A stretch of 64,000 nt of DNA, from assembly GCA_030340625.1 (NCBI GenBank), contig JAOPHQ010002847.1:255001-319000 (forward strand), read 5' to 3'. This document shows, in pieces, positions 23,858 through 35,226 of this stretch (positions within the stretch are counted from its first letter, which is position 1; the number at the start of each line of letters is the position of its first letter). The notes beneath the pieces are model-generated. The model searched no databases and was not told the origin of the DNA. It worked only from the letters and a program-made list of their open reading frames with translations. The translations under genes were made by a program, and so were the position numbers. This DNA comes from Merluccius polli. Its lineage: Eukaryota > Chordata > Actinopteri > Gadiformes > Merlucciidae.

Positions 23858-24651
23858 GATAGAGGGACAGAGAGGGACAGAGAGAGAGAGAGATTAAGAG
23901 AGAGAGATATTTGTATGCACGTGTCTGCAAATGCACTTGCTTCTCGCCTTTTATAAGACTTACACCTTATGCTTAAAGGTGTGAGCCTGTGAGGCAGTGT
24001 GGTGGAGTGTGCATGTTGTGCATGTTTTGTTTCTGAATCAGTGCTTCACCAGGGCATTCATTATCACTTCCTTATCCCACATTTGCCATCCTCCACCAAC
24101 AGAGAGACACCCAATTATTCCCATTCAATTCATGGAAGCTCATCAACTGTGTGTATGTGTGTGTGTGTTTGTGTGTTGCATTGCGTTGCAGGTGTTTCAA
24201 ACACCCCAGGCCATCTTTGGAAGAAGGGCGGGGGTGTCCTTTAATCACTATGCATTTAGGTCAAACAATAGATGGGAGTGTGATAGTTCCAACTGAGGAG
24301 CCGGTGATATTTCATCGCTGTGTGCCAGGCAGACAGGCAAAGAGCAATGGAAGGACATTGGTTCCAGTGCCAAACACACACACACATTTGACAGTCTGAG
24401 AAGTGTCTCGCACTGATCTTTACGTCTTCACAGGGTGTGAACGCATAAAGATCCAAAAGACAGCCTTTTTATCCCCTGCAACCTGTCGCCGTTTGTCTCT
24501 CGCAAGATAGGGTGCTACAGTTAAATTCAGTGGACTGACATGTTATTGTTGCATGTATGCTCTCTTTAGCTTCAGTGAATAGGTGAGTGACTGAAGTGTA
24601 CCCTGTTACCAGGCAACAGTTCTCCAAGGTGGTCTCTTTTGACAAAATGTC

Positions 24652-24682
<31 letters not shown>

Positions 24683-25360
24683 CTCTTTCATTAGCAGGAC
24701 TAACTTCAATGACTCATTGTTTTAATCCAAACTATGAACACAAATAAAGTCATGATTATCTTGTAAAGGTTAATAGTGCCAGTGAGCAAGGCACTAATAG
24801 GGGCTGATGATGTATTGCAGATTGGAGGTTTCTATCTTCCATCCCTTAGGGGTTTGGAACAGGTGCACACCAAGGACTTTTACACATATAGATTTTATAG
24901 ATTCATGTTTTAATTACAGTATGTTTGATCTCGCGGATAAAAGGTCAGGAAAATGTACAAAAATTAGGGCTGTCAATCGATTCAAATATTTAATCACGAT
25001 TAATCACATGATTGTCCATAGTTAATAGCGATTAATCGCAAATTAATCGCATTTTTTATCTGTTTAAAATGTACCGTAAAGTGCATTTTTCAAGTTTTTA
25101 ATACTCTTATCAATGTGGGAGTGGACAAAATACTTATTTTACGTATGTATATTTTTTTATTGGAAATCAATTAAGAACATAAACACAATGTAGTGTGTCC
25201 AACCTTTTTTTCAGCATGAACAGACTGAAACAATCCAGGGACCCACACAGGTCAAGCATTTATCAATACACTCAAATCACAACTAATGGCAAACTCAAGC
25301 CCAAGAAACGATGCATCTCAAAAAAACAGATTGCTGTATCCAAAGAGGTGGAAGTAGCCT

Positions 25361-25853
25361 GTAACACTTTATTTGAATGGGTGTGCATAAGACTGACATG
25401 ATGCTGTCATAATCATGACATAACACCTGTCATGACACTTTATGAATGCTTATGACAGTCGTCATTAAGTGTCATTTGAGGATTCAGCACCATGGACAGT
25501 GCTGGTACGTTACCTGCGCTCCACCCGGCTCCACCCGGCTCCACCCCGAGCACTATGGGAGGCGTCAGTGGGGAAAAGAATGGGAAAATTAATGTTTTTG
25601 CATGTCTAATCTGGTGTCCTCTGTGCCAGTTATCTCTCAACCTATTTCCAACCAAAAAGATAATGTAAAAAACGTAAATAAAGCAGTAAAAAGAACCAAC
25701 AAAATGCCTCGTCAATTCTGAAGATTCCGAATTACTGAATGACACTTAATGACGACTGTCATAAGCATTCATAAAGTGTCATGACAGGTGTCATGTCATG
25801 ATTATGACAGCATCGTGTCAGTCTTATGCACACCCATTCAAATAAAGTGTTAC
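25361..25853. mobile_element. MITE with ~120-bp inverted arms
   Basis: Left arm GTAACACTTTATTTGAATGG ... GTCATTAAGTGTCATT (25361-25480) is mirrored nearly perfectly by the right arm (about 25738-25853, ending AATAAAGTGTTAC). The ~255-bp centre contains three CTCCACCC copies. No ORF with transposase features. The transcript would fold into a long hairpin within the lingo1 pre-mRNA. Confidence 0.9.
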
Positions 25854-26006
25854 CGTATAGCCTAACGGCAGTATCCAGGAGTCCTATTTCTGTAATTTTC
25901 TTTCTTATACTCTCTTTCTACTGTTTCCTGCTCACTTTATTACCTATTTCTTTTAACGGATTAACTTGGGTACTGGGCTTTATAGACGGGCGCGATGGCG
26001 CGCCCA

Positions 26007-26113
26007 CTAGACATTCATTTTCAATGAGAGACGAGAGGCGCGGCGCGGAGGTGCAGTACCTTGTTGTGGGATAGCTAGTCGCCATCCGTCTCTCATTGAA
26101 AATAAATGTCTAG
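26007..26113. repeat. Inverted repeat with 27-bp arms and GC-rich loop
   Basis: CTAGACATTCATTTTCAATG at 26007 is mirrored by CATTGAAAATAAATGTCTAG ending at 26113 (one mismatch). The loop is rich in CGCG. Confidence 0.8.
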
Positions 26114-28677
26114 CGGGTCCGACGAGCAATCCACGCTGGAATTATGAGGAGGAAGTTGGGATCAAATTTGTTAATGACTAATTTGTGTCCATTTTTTTAA
26201 ATTTGCGTAAAAAATTCCAGATTAATCACAACGTGTTATATTTTAAAAATTGGCAAACACCTGTAACGATCAAAAAGGTTGTAGATCAACAGTTCACTAT
26301 TTACTTATAGGCCTACATTTCCTTTTTACTTTTTTAATAGTACACAGTTCGGTGAAATTAAACAAGATATTCCTTGTTTAATTGCTGTGGTAAACGGGTA
26401 ACACACTCAAAAAAATGTATAATAAGTATTTGAGTTAATGACACTACAATGGCACCGGAGAGGAATAATTGACTTCTCTTTCAATGCCCTGCAGGGTGTG
26501 ATTATTAAGTGTACACAGTTGTTTATATATTTATATCCATTGAAAGCCAAGCAGAGAGGCTAGCCACAATGTAAGCAGCACTGGCTCTCATTATTTTTCA
26601 GTACATAACTGTGTACGTCACTGACTGACACCCACAGCACACTATCACAGAGAGCTGAGGTGTGACAGCCTATGCATTTCATGACCTGTGCGTTTTGTTA
26701 TACCGCCCCGTTCAACACTAGGTTCAGTGCCACAAACCCATTAAGACTGAATGACCGACACCACTAAGTGATATATGGAGGGGTCATATGGTGATTGGCA
26801 AAGCTGTAGAATTGTTTATGAGTACGGTTGCTCTATTTAAACTAGCCTACGAGCTTAATTAATGATTAGGCCTTCCGCCAATTATTTGTTTGGCGGCTTG
26901 CTGTAAAGTAAAGTGTTATTCTGGGGGAAATTAAGGTAGTACGGAAGTGAGGTGAACCGTGCCGCTACGTGGAATGGTGACCCAGTTGTTGGGGTGTTTT
27001 TGGTCATGGAGACTAAAACATGTAATGGTCTCCAAGAGCAAAGCGGATTTATGTAATGATGTCCTTTTAGAGGGAAAACCACACCATTGCGGCTTATTTT
27101 TGTCACCTCGAAGAAAGGCACAGTGTGGGTTGATAATTATCCTCCATCTTGTTGACAGATACACTTGCAGGGCACCTCAAATCAGGACAAAGGGGAACAA
27201 ATAATGGTTAATTTGCCATGCCCTCAAAATATGGCACTAATAAAATGCGCAAGTGTATCATGTTGGGTTTAATTACATATTCACCCGTGGGAAAGGACAG
27301 TCTACACTGCACTAATATGTTGCATGATGGCTGGTTTTGAATGGTCCTAACCAGGGAAAGGGTGGGAGATGATTCAGGGTGTCTGTTGGGCTGAGAGAAA
27401 TCACTCACAAGAAGATACTCACATTTAGACTCCAGAGTGTATTCAGAAGGTCACAGTGCCTCTCCTCCACGGCCGGCCTTCCCCATCCGCTAAATATGAG
27501 ACAGGGTAGAAAAGCAAGATGGAGAATGGGCTTCGTGTGCTTGACGACTTCATTATTCTCCACTGTATAACCCCTGCAAGAGCTTTGTGTGCCCAGTATG
27601 AGATACCAGACAGTATCAGAGCATGCCAACATGGCAGCATAAACAACACATGAAGCGTTTCTCTTTTCTCTCCTTCTTCGCAGGCGTGTTGTCGGTGTAG
27701 GAATTGGGAGGTAGATTTAGATGCAGGTTAGAAAATGCCACATGTACTTACTTGGGTTTTTCTACTCAAAGAGAGGGATCACAGAACGTTTGTCATCTCC
27801 CTCATATCCACCATCTATGTGTTTACTCAACATGGGATAACGTTACAATGTCAGTTGCAACATGTTGCAGTGGCATCATGTTTGGCTAAAATAGGATTAT
27901 TGGTTGACAGCTGTGGTAATAGTTCTGCCCAAGGCTTGTAAGATCATCAATGTAAACTCAGCAGTCTTTCCTCTGCTTTTTTATATAATTTACTGATTTT
28001 ACTCATCAACTCTTCAGCTCTAAAAATAGACAACATTTATAATGCTTTGTGTAGTTTAATTGGAAATGTGGCAGTATAGTTAATAGGATATGACATGTTT
28101 ATTGTTGTTTTGTTATTTTTAATAATTTACATATTTGAATATGCATATAAATTCACACCCTATTATTTTCATTTACAACTGCAAAGAAATGTTATACCTA
28201 AATAAGAATGATTTTAGGTGCAGCAATCATTGTATCCAGATGCACAATGGCACATCAGTAGGAAAGTGTATAATCAATCACATAATAGTATTGTTAGACT
28301 AGAGTGGAAGCCTGCCAACCCTTTGATTGTTAACTGAGAGGAAAATAACTCGAGAGACAAATCTTGACTGCAGATTACACCACATTGCGACAGAAATATC
28401 AATACAAAAGATGAATCTTGAAAGAGCATGTCCATACAATTGTCTCATGCAATTATTAAATGGCGGATTTCATATGCAATCTTCCAAGATCTCCTGTAAG
28501 GCACTTGCTTGCTGTAAAATGGCATTTGTGAATTTAGCTCCCTTTAACTATACTTCAAGATTGCTCAGAAATCAGGCTGCCAGGGTTGGACATTTGAAGG
28601 AGAGTTCACATCTTTGAAAACAAAATAATTTTGCCTAAAGTTTTTCTGTGACTTCTAGATTAGATTTGCCACTTCCA

Positions 28678-28679
<2 letters not shown>

Positions 28680-28756
<77 letters not shown>

Positions 28757-28759
28757 ATG
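28680..28759. repeat. (AT)n microsatellite
   Basis: About 80 bases of nearly uninterrupted AT dinucleotides in lingo1 intron 1. Confidence 0.95.
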
Positions 28760-29513
28760 TGTGTGTATTTGTTTTGTTTTTTTCTGGTACATTGTTTTTT
28801 TATATTCTAGTTCATAGTATTTGTATTATTTCATCTGGAAAAAATATTGTTTAGGCCACAATATGGAATATACACAGAGATAGGCGAGTCAAATTTGATA
28901 ATATATCTGTAGAGCAGGATCTCTACTATAACTGGTCCAATTACCACAATAATGTGCATTAGTGAGTGACACAAAATGCATTACTACTCATGAATTATTC
29001 ATTATCTTGGTACAAGCAGAATATTTATATGTTGGAAGGTTAACAAGCAATTTAAAAACATTCTTATCTAACAAGCTTGGGGAATGATGCAAATGGAAAT
29101 CAAATTGTGGAATGACATTAGATATCAATATAACAACATAGAGTACTGTCAGAACGACAGTGGCATGACGTGTTGACTAAAAGTGTAAATGAGTACAGCT
29201 TAAAGATCACGCCACCAACAGAGGTGGTGTGATCTCACAAATACAGATAGGCTATTTGAAAAAATATGCTTATAAAACGGATAGTTATGGAAGCCATTAT
29301 AAAATAAACACACACCTGTGACCGCATAACAATTAATTTTTAGTATTAATGTGCCTGTATGCTAAAACCTGTATGCAACCTGTGTTGCTTGGCAACCATT
29401 TTGCTGTCGTGAGAAACTTTATTGCTTGGCAGAAGAATGATGATTTGTTTTCAATAAATGATCACATTTTATGTTGCTTTATTTTGTGAAATCTTACTAG
29501 GTAGTTCATAGTA

Positions 29514-30406
29514 CAGGGTTTCCTCTAGCCATTTCTTTGGCCAACGTGGCTGAAAAGATTCTAATTTACCGGTAAAATGTTAAATTTACCAGCTATATGT
29601 AACACACGTGTGTGTAATGATAGGCCTACATGCATATGCAAAAATACATGTTGTGTTGTCGAGTACACATTGGACAATGTTTCACACATATTTCGTGGAT
29701 GTGCCCAACTAGTCGACTAAGCGATTAGTCGTTGCTGCGCTTGGTAGACAGTACCAGAAATAGTAGTCAGTCAAAAGTTTTTTTTTTCTCTCTGAGAAAA
29801 GCACCCTGCACTATTGATAGAAATATTCATATAAGAATTAGACCATGCTTTTAATAGGCCTAATTAACTAACGTTAAACAACATGTAGTTTCCCAAAACA
29901 TCTAATCATGAATTTAATCATGAATTTAATCTGGTTCACAATTCTCAACAGCACTATTCACCCCCATCAGTAGCCCTAACTGCAGTCAGGTCAAGTGCGC
30001 TGCCATTCGCGATCAGTTGATCTTTTCAAGACTTAATTTAAAAACCTGTTTTAATTAGATATAGAATAATAACAATGTTTGTGCTCCCGCTTGTGCTCCC
30101 GCTTGTGCTCCCGCTGAAGGATTGAACTGTGCTGCGCACACACAGCACCGCTCAGCGTTTCACAGTAAAGAACCCATAATCTGTTGGATTATATTTACTA
30201 CTAATGTCTTAATTTTCTTTAGGCCTACTGAGTTTGAGCAAACGGCTGCTCACGTGAATGGTTCACTTACTCAGTAAGTTGATCAATAAAATTAATGAGA
30301 AGAGAAAAAAATAACCATCCAAGATGGCTATCAAAATGTATATTTACCGGCCAATTGAAATTCTAGTCGGCCAATGGCTGGTATATGCCGGCTAACGGAA
30401 ACCCTG
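29514..30406. mobile_element. hAT-like non-autonomous element
   Basis: Ends CAGGGTTTCC at the left and GGAAACCCTG at the right form a perfect 10-bp inverted repeat continuing as CTCTAGCC / GGCTAAC. The interior carries a partial GTCGACTAAGCGATTAGTCG motif of another fish repeat. The flanking octamers do not match convincingly, so the insertion is old or my boundary is off. Confidence 0.6.
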
Positions 30407-30407
30407 C

Positions 30408-30735
30408 TATCATAACCATTTTATAAAATGAATAAGCCACTTCCCATTGTGCCTAACAAGGCTCCCCTAGCTGTTCTAAAATCAATGTAAACCTTGGCCT
30501 CTCGTGGCTTATTTTTAAAATAAACACACATATGTGACCGCAAAACAATTCTTTTGTTTTTATAAATGGACCCGTAAAATTATTTAGTAACCATTTTATA
30601 AAAGCAATGAGCTAATTGACTTGAGGCTGTGATTTACAGTGATTTTAGAACTAGCTGTAAATCACTGTAAAAAAAAACACCCCCTAGCTATTCTAAAATA
30701 AACCACAGCCTCTAGTGGCTTATTGCTTAATTTGA
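30408..30735. repeat. Inverted/duplicated low-copy repeat around GTGACCGCA(T/A)AACAATT
   Basis: AAAATAAACACACA..TGTGACCGCA occurs at about 29302-29332 and again at about 30517-30547. GATTTACAGTGATTTTAGAA is mirrored nearby by CTGTAAATCACTGT (30631-30671). Likely remnants of one unclassified element disrupted by the insertion at 29514. Confidence 0.4.
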
Positions 30736-30810
30736 ATCCTCGACAGCCTGCAGTACTGAATGTTTGCTTACAACAATAGCCTGACCAAATCCATGATGAG
30801 AAATTTCTGC

Positions 30811-31142
30811 CATGGTGGAAGAGTTGGCAGTAAATTTCCAGCATGCATAGTGGAAGAATTTTCACTAAATTCCCAGCATGCATGGTGGAAGAGTTGTCAG
30901 TAAATTCCCAGCATGCATAGTGGAAGAGTTGGTAGTAAATTCCCAGCATGCATGGTGGAAGAGTTGGCAGTAAATTTCCAGCGTGCATAGTGGAAGAGTT
31001 GGTAGTAAATTCCCAGCATGCATGGTGGAAGAGTTGGCAGTAAATTTCCAGCATGCATGGTGGAAGAATTTTCAGTAAATTTTCAGCCATGGTGGAAGAG
31101 TTGGCAGTAAATTCCCAGCATGCATAGTGGAAGAGTTGGCAG
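30811..31142. repeat. 35-bp minisatellite, about 9.5 units
   Basis: Unit CATGGTGGAAGAGTTGGCAG followed by TAAATTTCCAGCATG, with CATAGTGG and GAATTTTCA variants alternating. A 142-codon minus-strand ORF is a by-product of stop-free repetition. Confidence 0.9.
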
Positions 31143-32252
31143 TCAAAACATTTATAAGATCTCCCTTTGAAGCTTAAAATAAAAACAACAAATCACACTG
31201 GAATAGATGGAATATTTTCTCTGAGGTTAAATCTTAAAATAGTCTTTGGAGGTATGGATATAAATTAGTGTCTGGTATATATTGCAGAAGGTCACCAGTT
31301 CCATCTAACAGAACCTCCTCATTGCAGAGACAGTGAGAAAAGCTTACTGTAGCTCTCCCGTTTGGCCAATAGAATAGGTGTTTGGCCTTCATGTGATTGG
31401 CTCATCCATTTTAGCCTTAGCTCACCAACTGATATGATAGTGAAGTAGTTAATATGTGGACTACAGATGTGTAACACATATCTAACACACTGAGCTCATG
31501 TTAGTGTCAACAAACATGCATGTTAAGACTTTATCTGAGGAGAACGAGAACTAGAACAGTGGTGCAGGTAGTTAGAGGATAGCGGAGCAGGAAATTGGTA
31601 AACGTCGACTCACTCAGCATAGAAGAGGCTTAAAGGACCTATATGTAGGATTGCTCCCTCTCTGGCCAAAACTGTTATTGCAACCACGTTGTAAATACTG
31701 TACAGCGTGGTACTCCCTCCCCCTCCCCCCCCCAGAGTAGCGGTTGCCAGATTCCCCGTTCCCGGATTACTCAACACAACACTGCGTCTACTAGAAGGAG
31801 CAACCATGACAAGTGTTTTACATACTGTTCTTTGCTTTTATTTAGGTAAAGAACATAGAATTGCCTCTGTGTATGAAGTGTGCTATACAAATACACTTGC
31901 CTTGCATAGATCCCTGATAATATTGACCAACTGCATCACCGTCACCAGGGCTTCATAGTAATGTGTCCGAATAGAGCAGCCCTCTCGGACACACACACAT
32001 GCTGTTACCGCTGTTTTATTAGCATCCACACTTCCAGACCATCACCGGGGCTTCATAGTAATGTGTCCGAATAGAGCAGCCCTCTCAGACACACACGCCA
32101 GCTCTGACCGCTGTTTTATTATCATCCGCGCTCCCACACCGTCACCGGGGCTTCATAGTAATGTGTCCGAATAGAGCAGCCCCCAACGGACACACACGCC
32201 AGCTCTGACCGCTGTTTTATTATCATCCACACTCCCACACCGTCACCGGGGC

Positions 32253-32527
32253 TGTAATGTTCCTACTACATAACATGTGTGATGTTTCTGTGAAAGTTAC
32301 AGCAATAGTGTTTCAGTCACATGTGATGTTAATGTAGTCCACAAGGGGCGCTTGGAGCTGGTGGTGGGAGAAATGGGAAAGAAAGACAGGGAAGAAGAAA
32401 GTGGAAGGAAGTCAGAAGTTGTTTACATTTCTGTACAGCGAAACGTGAATGTTATAATTGTGTTGAGTATTCACTAAAGCGAACTAAACACTACGTCTGA
32501 GTCGGAGTCTTATTCTGGGATTTTACA
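32253..32527 (+). repeat. 5' LTR
   Basis: 275 bp, starts TGTAATGTTCC and ends GGGATTTTACA. By eye it differs from the 3' LTR at a single position: C at 32303 versus T at 36831. Confidence 0.95.
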
Positions 32528-32528
32528 C

Positions 32529-32541
32529 TGGCGACGAGGAT
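32529..32541 (+). other. Primer-binding site (tRNA-Ser)
   Basis: TGGCGACGAGGAT starts one base after the 5' LTR. It is complementary to the 3' end, including CCA, of eukaryotic tRNA-Ser(GCT) as remembered (...ATCCTCGTCGCCA). Confidence 0.75.
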
Positions 32542-32568
32542 TCAACCGGTTTCATTCTCTCCACGAAC

Positions 32569-35226
32569 ATGGCTGCCGCGCTGCCGTCATTCCCGGCTTT
32601 TGATATCAACGAGGATCAAAGCTCATCTGTCCGTTGGAAGAAGTGGGTGCAGCGTTTTGAAAACTTCATCATCGTTTTGGATGTAAAGGATGATGCAAGG
32701 AAACGTGCAATGCTTTTGCACTATGCAGGGGAAGGAGTACAAGACATCTTTGATACGCTCACAGACACCGGGGAAGCAAAAGACTATACACGCGCCAAAG
32801 ACAAATTGAGTGAGTACTTTTCCCCCAAAATTAACATAACATATGAGACCTACAAATTCAGACAAGCTAAACAATTAACAGGAGAAACACTGGATTCCTA
32901 TCACACAAGACTACGGCAATTAGCAGCAACCTGTGATTTTCCTGATGTTGAGAGAGAAATCAAAACTATGATTATTCAAACGTGCACATGTAATAAACTA
33001 CGACGTCAAGCACTACAGAGACCCGAGATGACGTTAACTGAGCTTCTAACACTGGGCAGAACTATGGCACTTGCTGAGATTCAAGCTTCAGGAATGGAAC
33101 AAATACAACAAAGCACAGTTCAAGTAAACATGAGGGAAGACGTTCTGGCTGTAGATATGGGGAGAGGAGCTTTAAAGAAAAGATGCTACAACTGCTCTGG
33201 TACGTTTCCCCACCGCGAAGGAATGCCGTGTCCAGCACGAGGAAAATTATGCAGTGCTTGTGGAAAACAAGGACATTTTGCTAAATGCTGTCGCTCTAAA
33301 GGGTCACAAAGCAGCATCAGAGGAAGACATGAAGTGCATTATGTACACACCAGTGGAAACAGTAGCATCACGTCTCAAGCGGCAAATACTGCAGACACAG
33401 AGTCTTCCGAGGAATATCTGTACACAGTGTCGCAGCCAAAAGCAAATCTCCCACATGCAAAAATAAAAGTTGGTGACTGCGACATAAAAGTGATGCTTGA
33501 TTCAGGGGCAACTGTGAATATCATTGATGAAACATCATATCAGAGACTGAAATACAGGCCCCCACTCAGTAAAAGCACAGTTCCCATCTTTTCTTATGGG
33601 TCACGTACCCCTCTGCCCACCGTGGGAAAGTTCACCTCCCTGGTGGAATCCAAGTCAAAATTCACAAATGCAACATTTCATGTGTTACAAGGAAGTAACG
33701 GCAGTTTGCTTGGCTATAATACTGCCAGTCAGCTAGGACTAATCAAAGTTGCCAACACACTACACACATCCCCGCAACAGCCAGTGCAGCTAACAACAAC
33801 CTCAAACCAGACAGAAGTGAATGCTGTAGATACTCTGCTCACTGAGTTTGCTGACCTTTTTCAAGGGGCGGGTAAATTAAAAGATTTTCAGGTCAGGTTG
33901 CATATAAAGAAAGATGTTCCTCCCACCACACAACCTCATAGAAGAGTACCGTTTCACATGAGGAAGCGAATTGAAGCTGAACTGCAACGTCTAGAGGATC
34001 TCGACATCATAGAGAAGGTGGATGGTCCCACTCCATGGGTCTCTCCAATTGTCCCTGTCCCAAAGCCAAAAGACCCGGAAGCGGTGCGCATTTGTGTGGA
34101 CATGAGGATACCAAATCAGGCCATAGAACGAGAAAGACATCTCACACCTACAGTAGATGACGTGATACAGTCACTGAATGGAGCCAGGTTCTTCTCAAAG
34201 CTGGATTTAAACTGTGGATATCATCAGCTAGAACTAGAACCAGCCTCACGATATATCACAACATTCTCCACTCATGTAGGACTACGACGTTACAAAAGAC
34301 TGAGTTTTGGAGTCTCCTCTGCCGCAGAGGTATTTCAAAATGAAATACAGACACTGGATGGCATCCCAGGTGTTATCAACCTAAGTGATGACATTTTGGT
34401 GTTCGGTAAAACGAAGGCTGCTCATGATCAAGCTCTAAGAGCAACATTTCAGCGACTCAAAGAGAGAAATCTGACTCTTAACAAGGCCAAGTGTTCATAC
34501 GCACAAACCACACTGGACTTCTTTGGATACACATTCTCAGATGGAGGATTCTCTCCTGATCCCAAGAAAGTTCAGGCACTTCATGACGCTGCTGCCCCAA
34601 CCAATGCCAGTGAGGTCCGCAGTCTCCTTGGCATGGCGAATTACAGCGCCCGTTTCATCAAGGATTTTGCCACGATCACTCAACCCCTGAGGGAGGTTAC
34701 AAAAAAAACTGTTCATTGGAGTTGGACAGACGAGCACCAGACATCTTTGGAGGAAATGAAACAGAGCTTAACGAGTGATGCTGTGATGACCTACTTTGAC
34801 CCACACAAATTGACTGAACTGGTAGTTGATGCAAGCCCAGTGGGTCTTGGGGCTGTATTGGCACAGAGAAACAGCCCACAAGAACCAGCCAGAGTGGTTA
34901 GCTATGCTAGCAGAGCATTGTCCCCCATTGAACAAAAATATTCACAAACAGAACGTGAAGCTCTCGCCATTGTGTGGGGCTGTGAGCATTTTCACATATA
35001 CCTCTATGGAGCCCCTTTTACCCTTGTCAGTGATCATAAACCTTTAGAATGCATTTTCAACAACCCCAAATCTAAGCCGCCTGCACGCATAGAACGCTGG
35101 AGTCTACGTCTGCAATCCTACAACTACACGGTCCGTTACAAATCTGGTAAGGACAACCCAGCTGATTACATGTCACGCCACCCTGCGCAGCTATTCGCAC
35201 ATCTGTCAGGAAGCTTCAAACACTGA
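32569..35226 (+). CDS. gag-pol: Gypsy Gag-protease-reverse transcriptase-RNase H polyprotein
   Basis: An 885-residue ORF starting 41 bases after the 5' LTR. Gag is at 1-~200. Cysteine/histidine knuckles follow (CYNC about 206; CSACGKQGHFAKC about 228-240). The aspartic protease has DSGA with Asp311. The reverse transcriptase has LSDD at 605-608 in place of the commoner YxDD. The RNase H has Asp754 in VVDAS, the EREALAIVWG segment and VSDHKPL. Gag and Pol share one frame without a stop, as in some Ty3/Gypsy lineages. The ORF ends shortly after the usual DYMSRHP segment, before integrase; the pol reading then continues in another frame. Whether this is a mutation or programmed frameshifting is unresolved. 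Confidence 0.93.
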   Translation: MAAALPSFPAFDINEDQSSSVRWKKWVQRFENFIIVLDVKDDARKRAMLLHYAGEGVQDIFDTLTDTGEAKDYTRAKDKLSEYFSPKINITYETYKFRQAKQLTGETLDSYHTRLRQLAATCDFPDVEREIKTMIIQTCTCNKLRRQALQRPEMTLTELLTLGRTMALAEIQASGMEQIQQSTVQVNMREDVLAVDMGRGALKKRCYNCSGTFPHREGMPCPARGKLCSACGKQGHFAKCCRSKGSQSSIRGRHEVHYVHTSGNSSITSQAANTADTESSEEYLYTVSQPKANLPHAKIKVGDCDIKVMLDSGATVNIIDETSYQRLKYRPPLSKSTVPIFSYGSRTPLPTVGKFTSLVESKSKFTNATFHVLQGSNGSLLGYNTASQLGLIKVANTLHTSPQQPVQLTTTSNQTEVNAVDTLLTEFADLFQGAGKLKDFQVRLHIKKDVPPTTQPHRRVPFHMRKRIEAELQRLEDLDIIEKVDGPTPWVSPIVPVPKPKDPEAVRICVDMRIPNQAIERERHLTPTVDDVIQSLNGARFFSKLDLNCGYHQLELEPASRYITTFSTHVGLRRYKRLSFGVSSAAEVFQNEIQTLDGIPGVINLSDDILVFGKTKAAHDQALRATFQRLKERNLTLNKAKCSYAQTTLDFFGYTFSDGGFSPDPKKVQALHDAAAPTNASEVRSLLGMANYSARFIKDFATITQPLREVTKKTVHWSWTDEHQTSLEEMKQSLTSDAVMTYFDPHKLTELVVDASPVGLGAVLAQRNSPQEPARVVSYASRALSPIEQKYSQTEREALAIVWGCEHFHIYLYGAPFTLVSDHKPLECIFNNPKSKPPARIERWSLRLQSYNYTVRYKSGKDNPADYMSRHPAQLFAHLSGSFKH

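Larger units (their letters stand above)
24963..26260. mobile_element. Probable hAT-type element with nested MITE
   Basis: Begins with TTAGGGCTGTCAATCGATTC and continues with AATCACGATTAATCAC / GCGATTAATCGCAAATTAAT motifs known in a common fish repeat; related ATTAATCACAACGTG sequence is at about 26222-26236. The right terminus is not seen and may be lost, so the end is approximate. Confidence 0.5.

Noticed and set aside
30662..31090. 142-codon minus-strand ORF with repeated CMLEIYCQLFHHA
   Set aside because: By-product of the 35-bp minisatellite: three units make 105 bases, so the peptide repeats every 35 residues without implying a protein.
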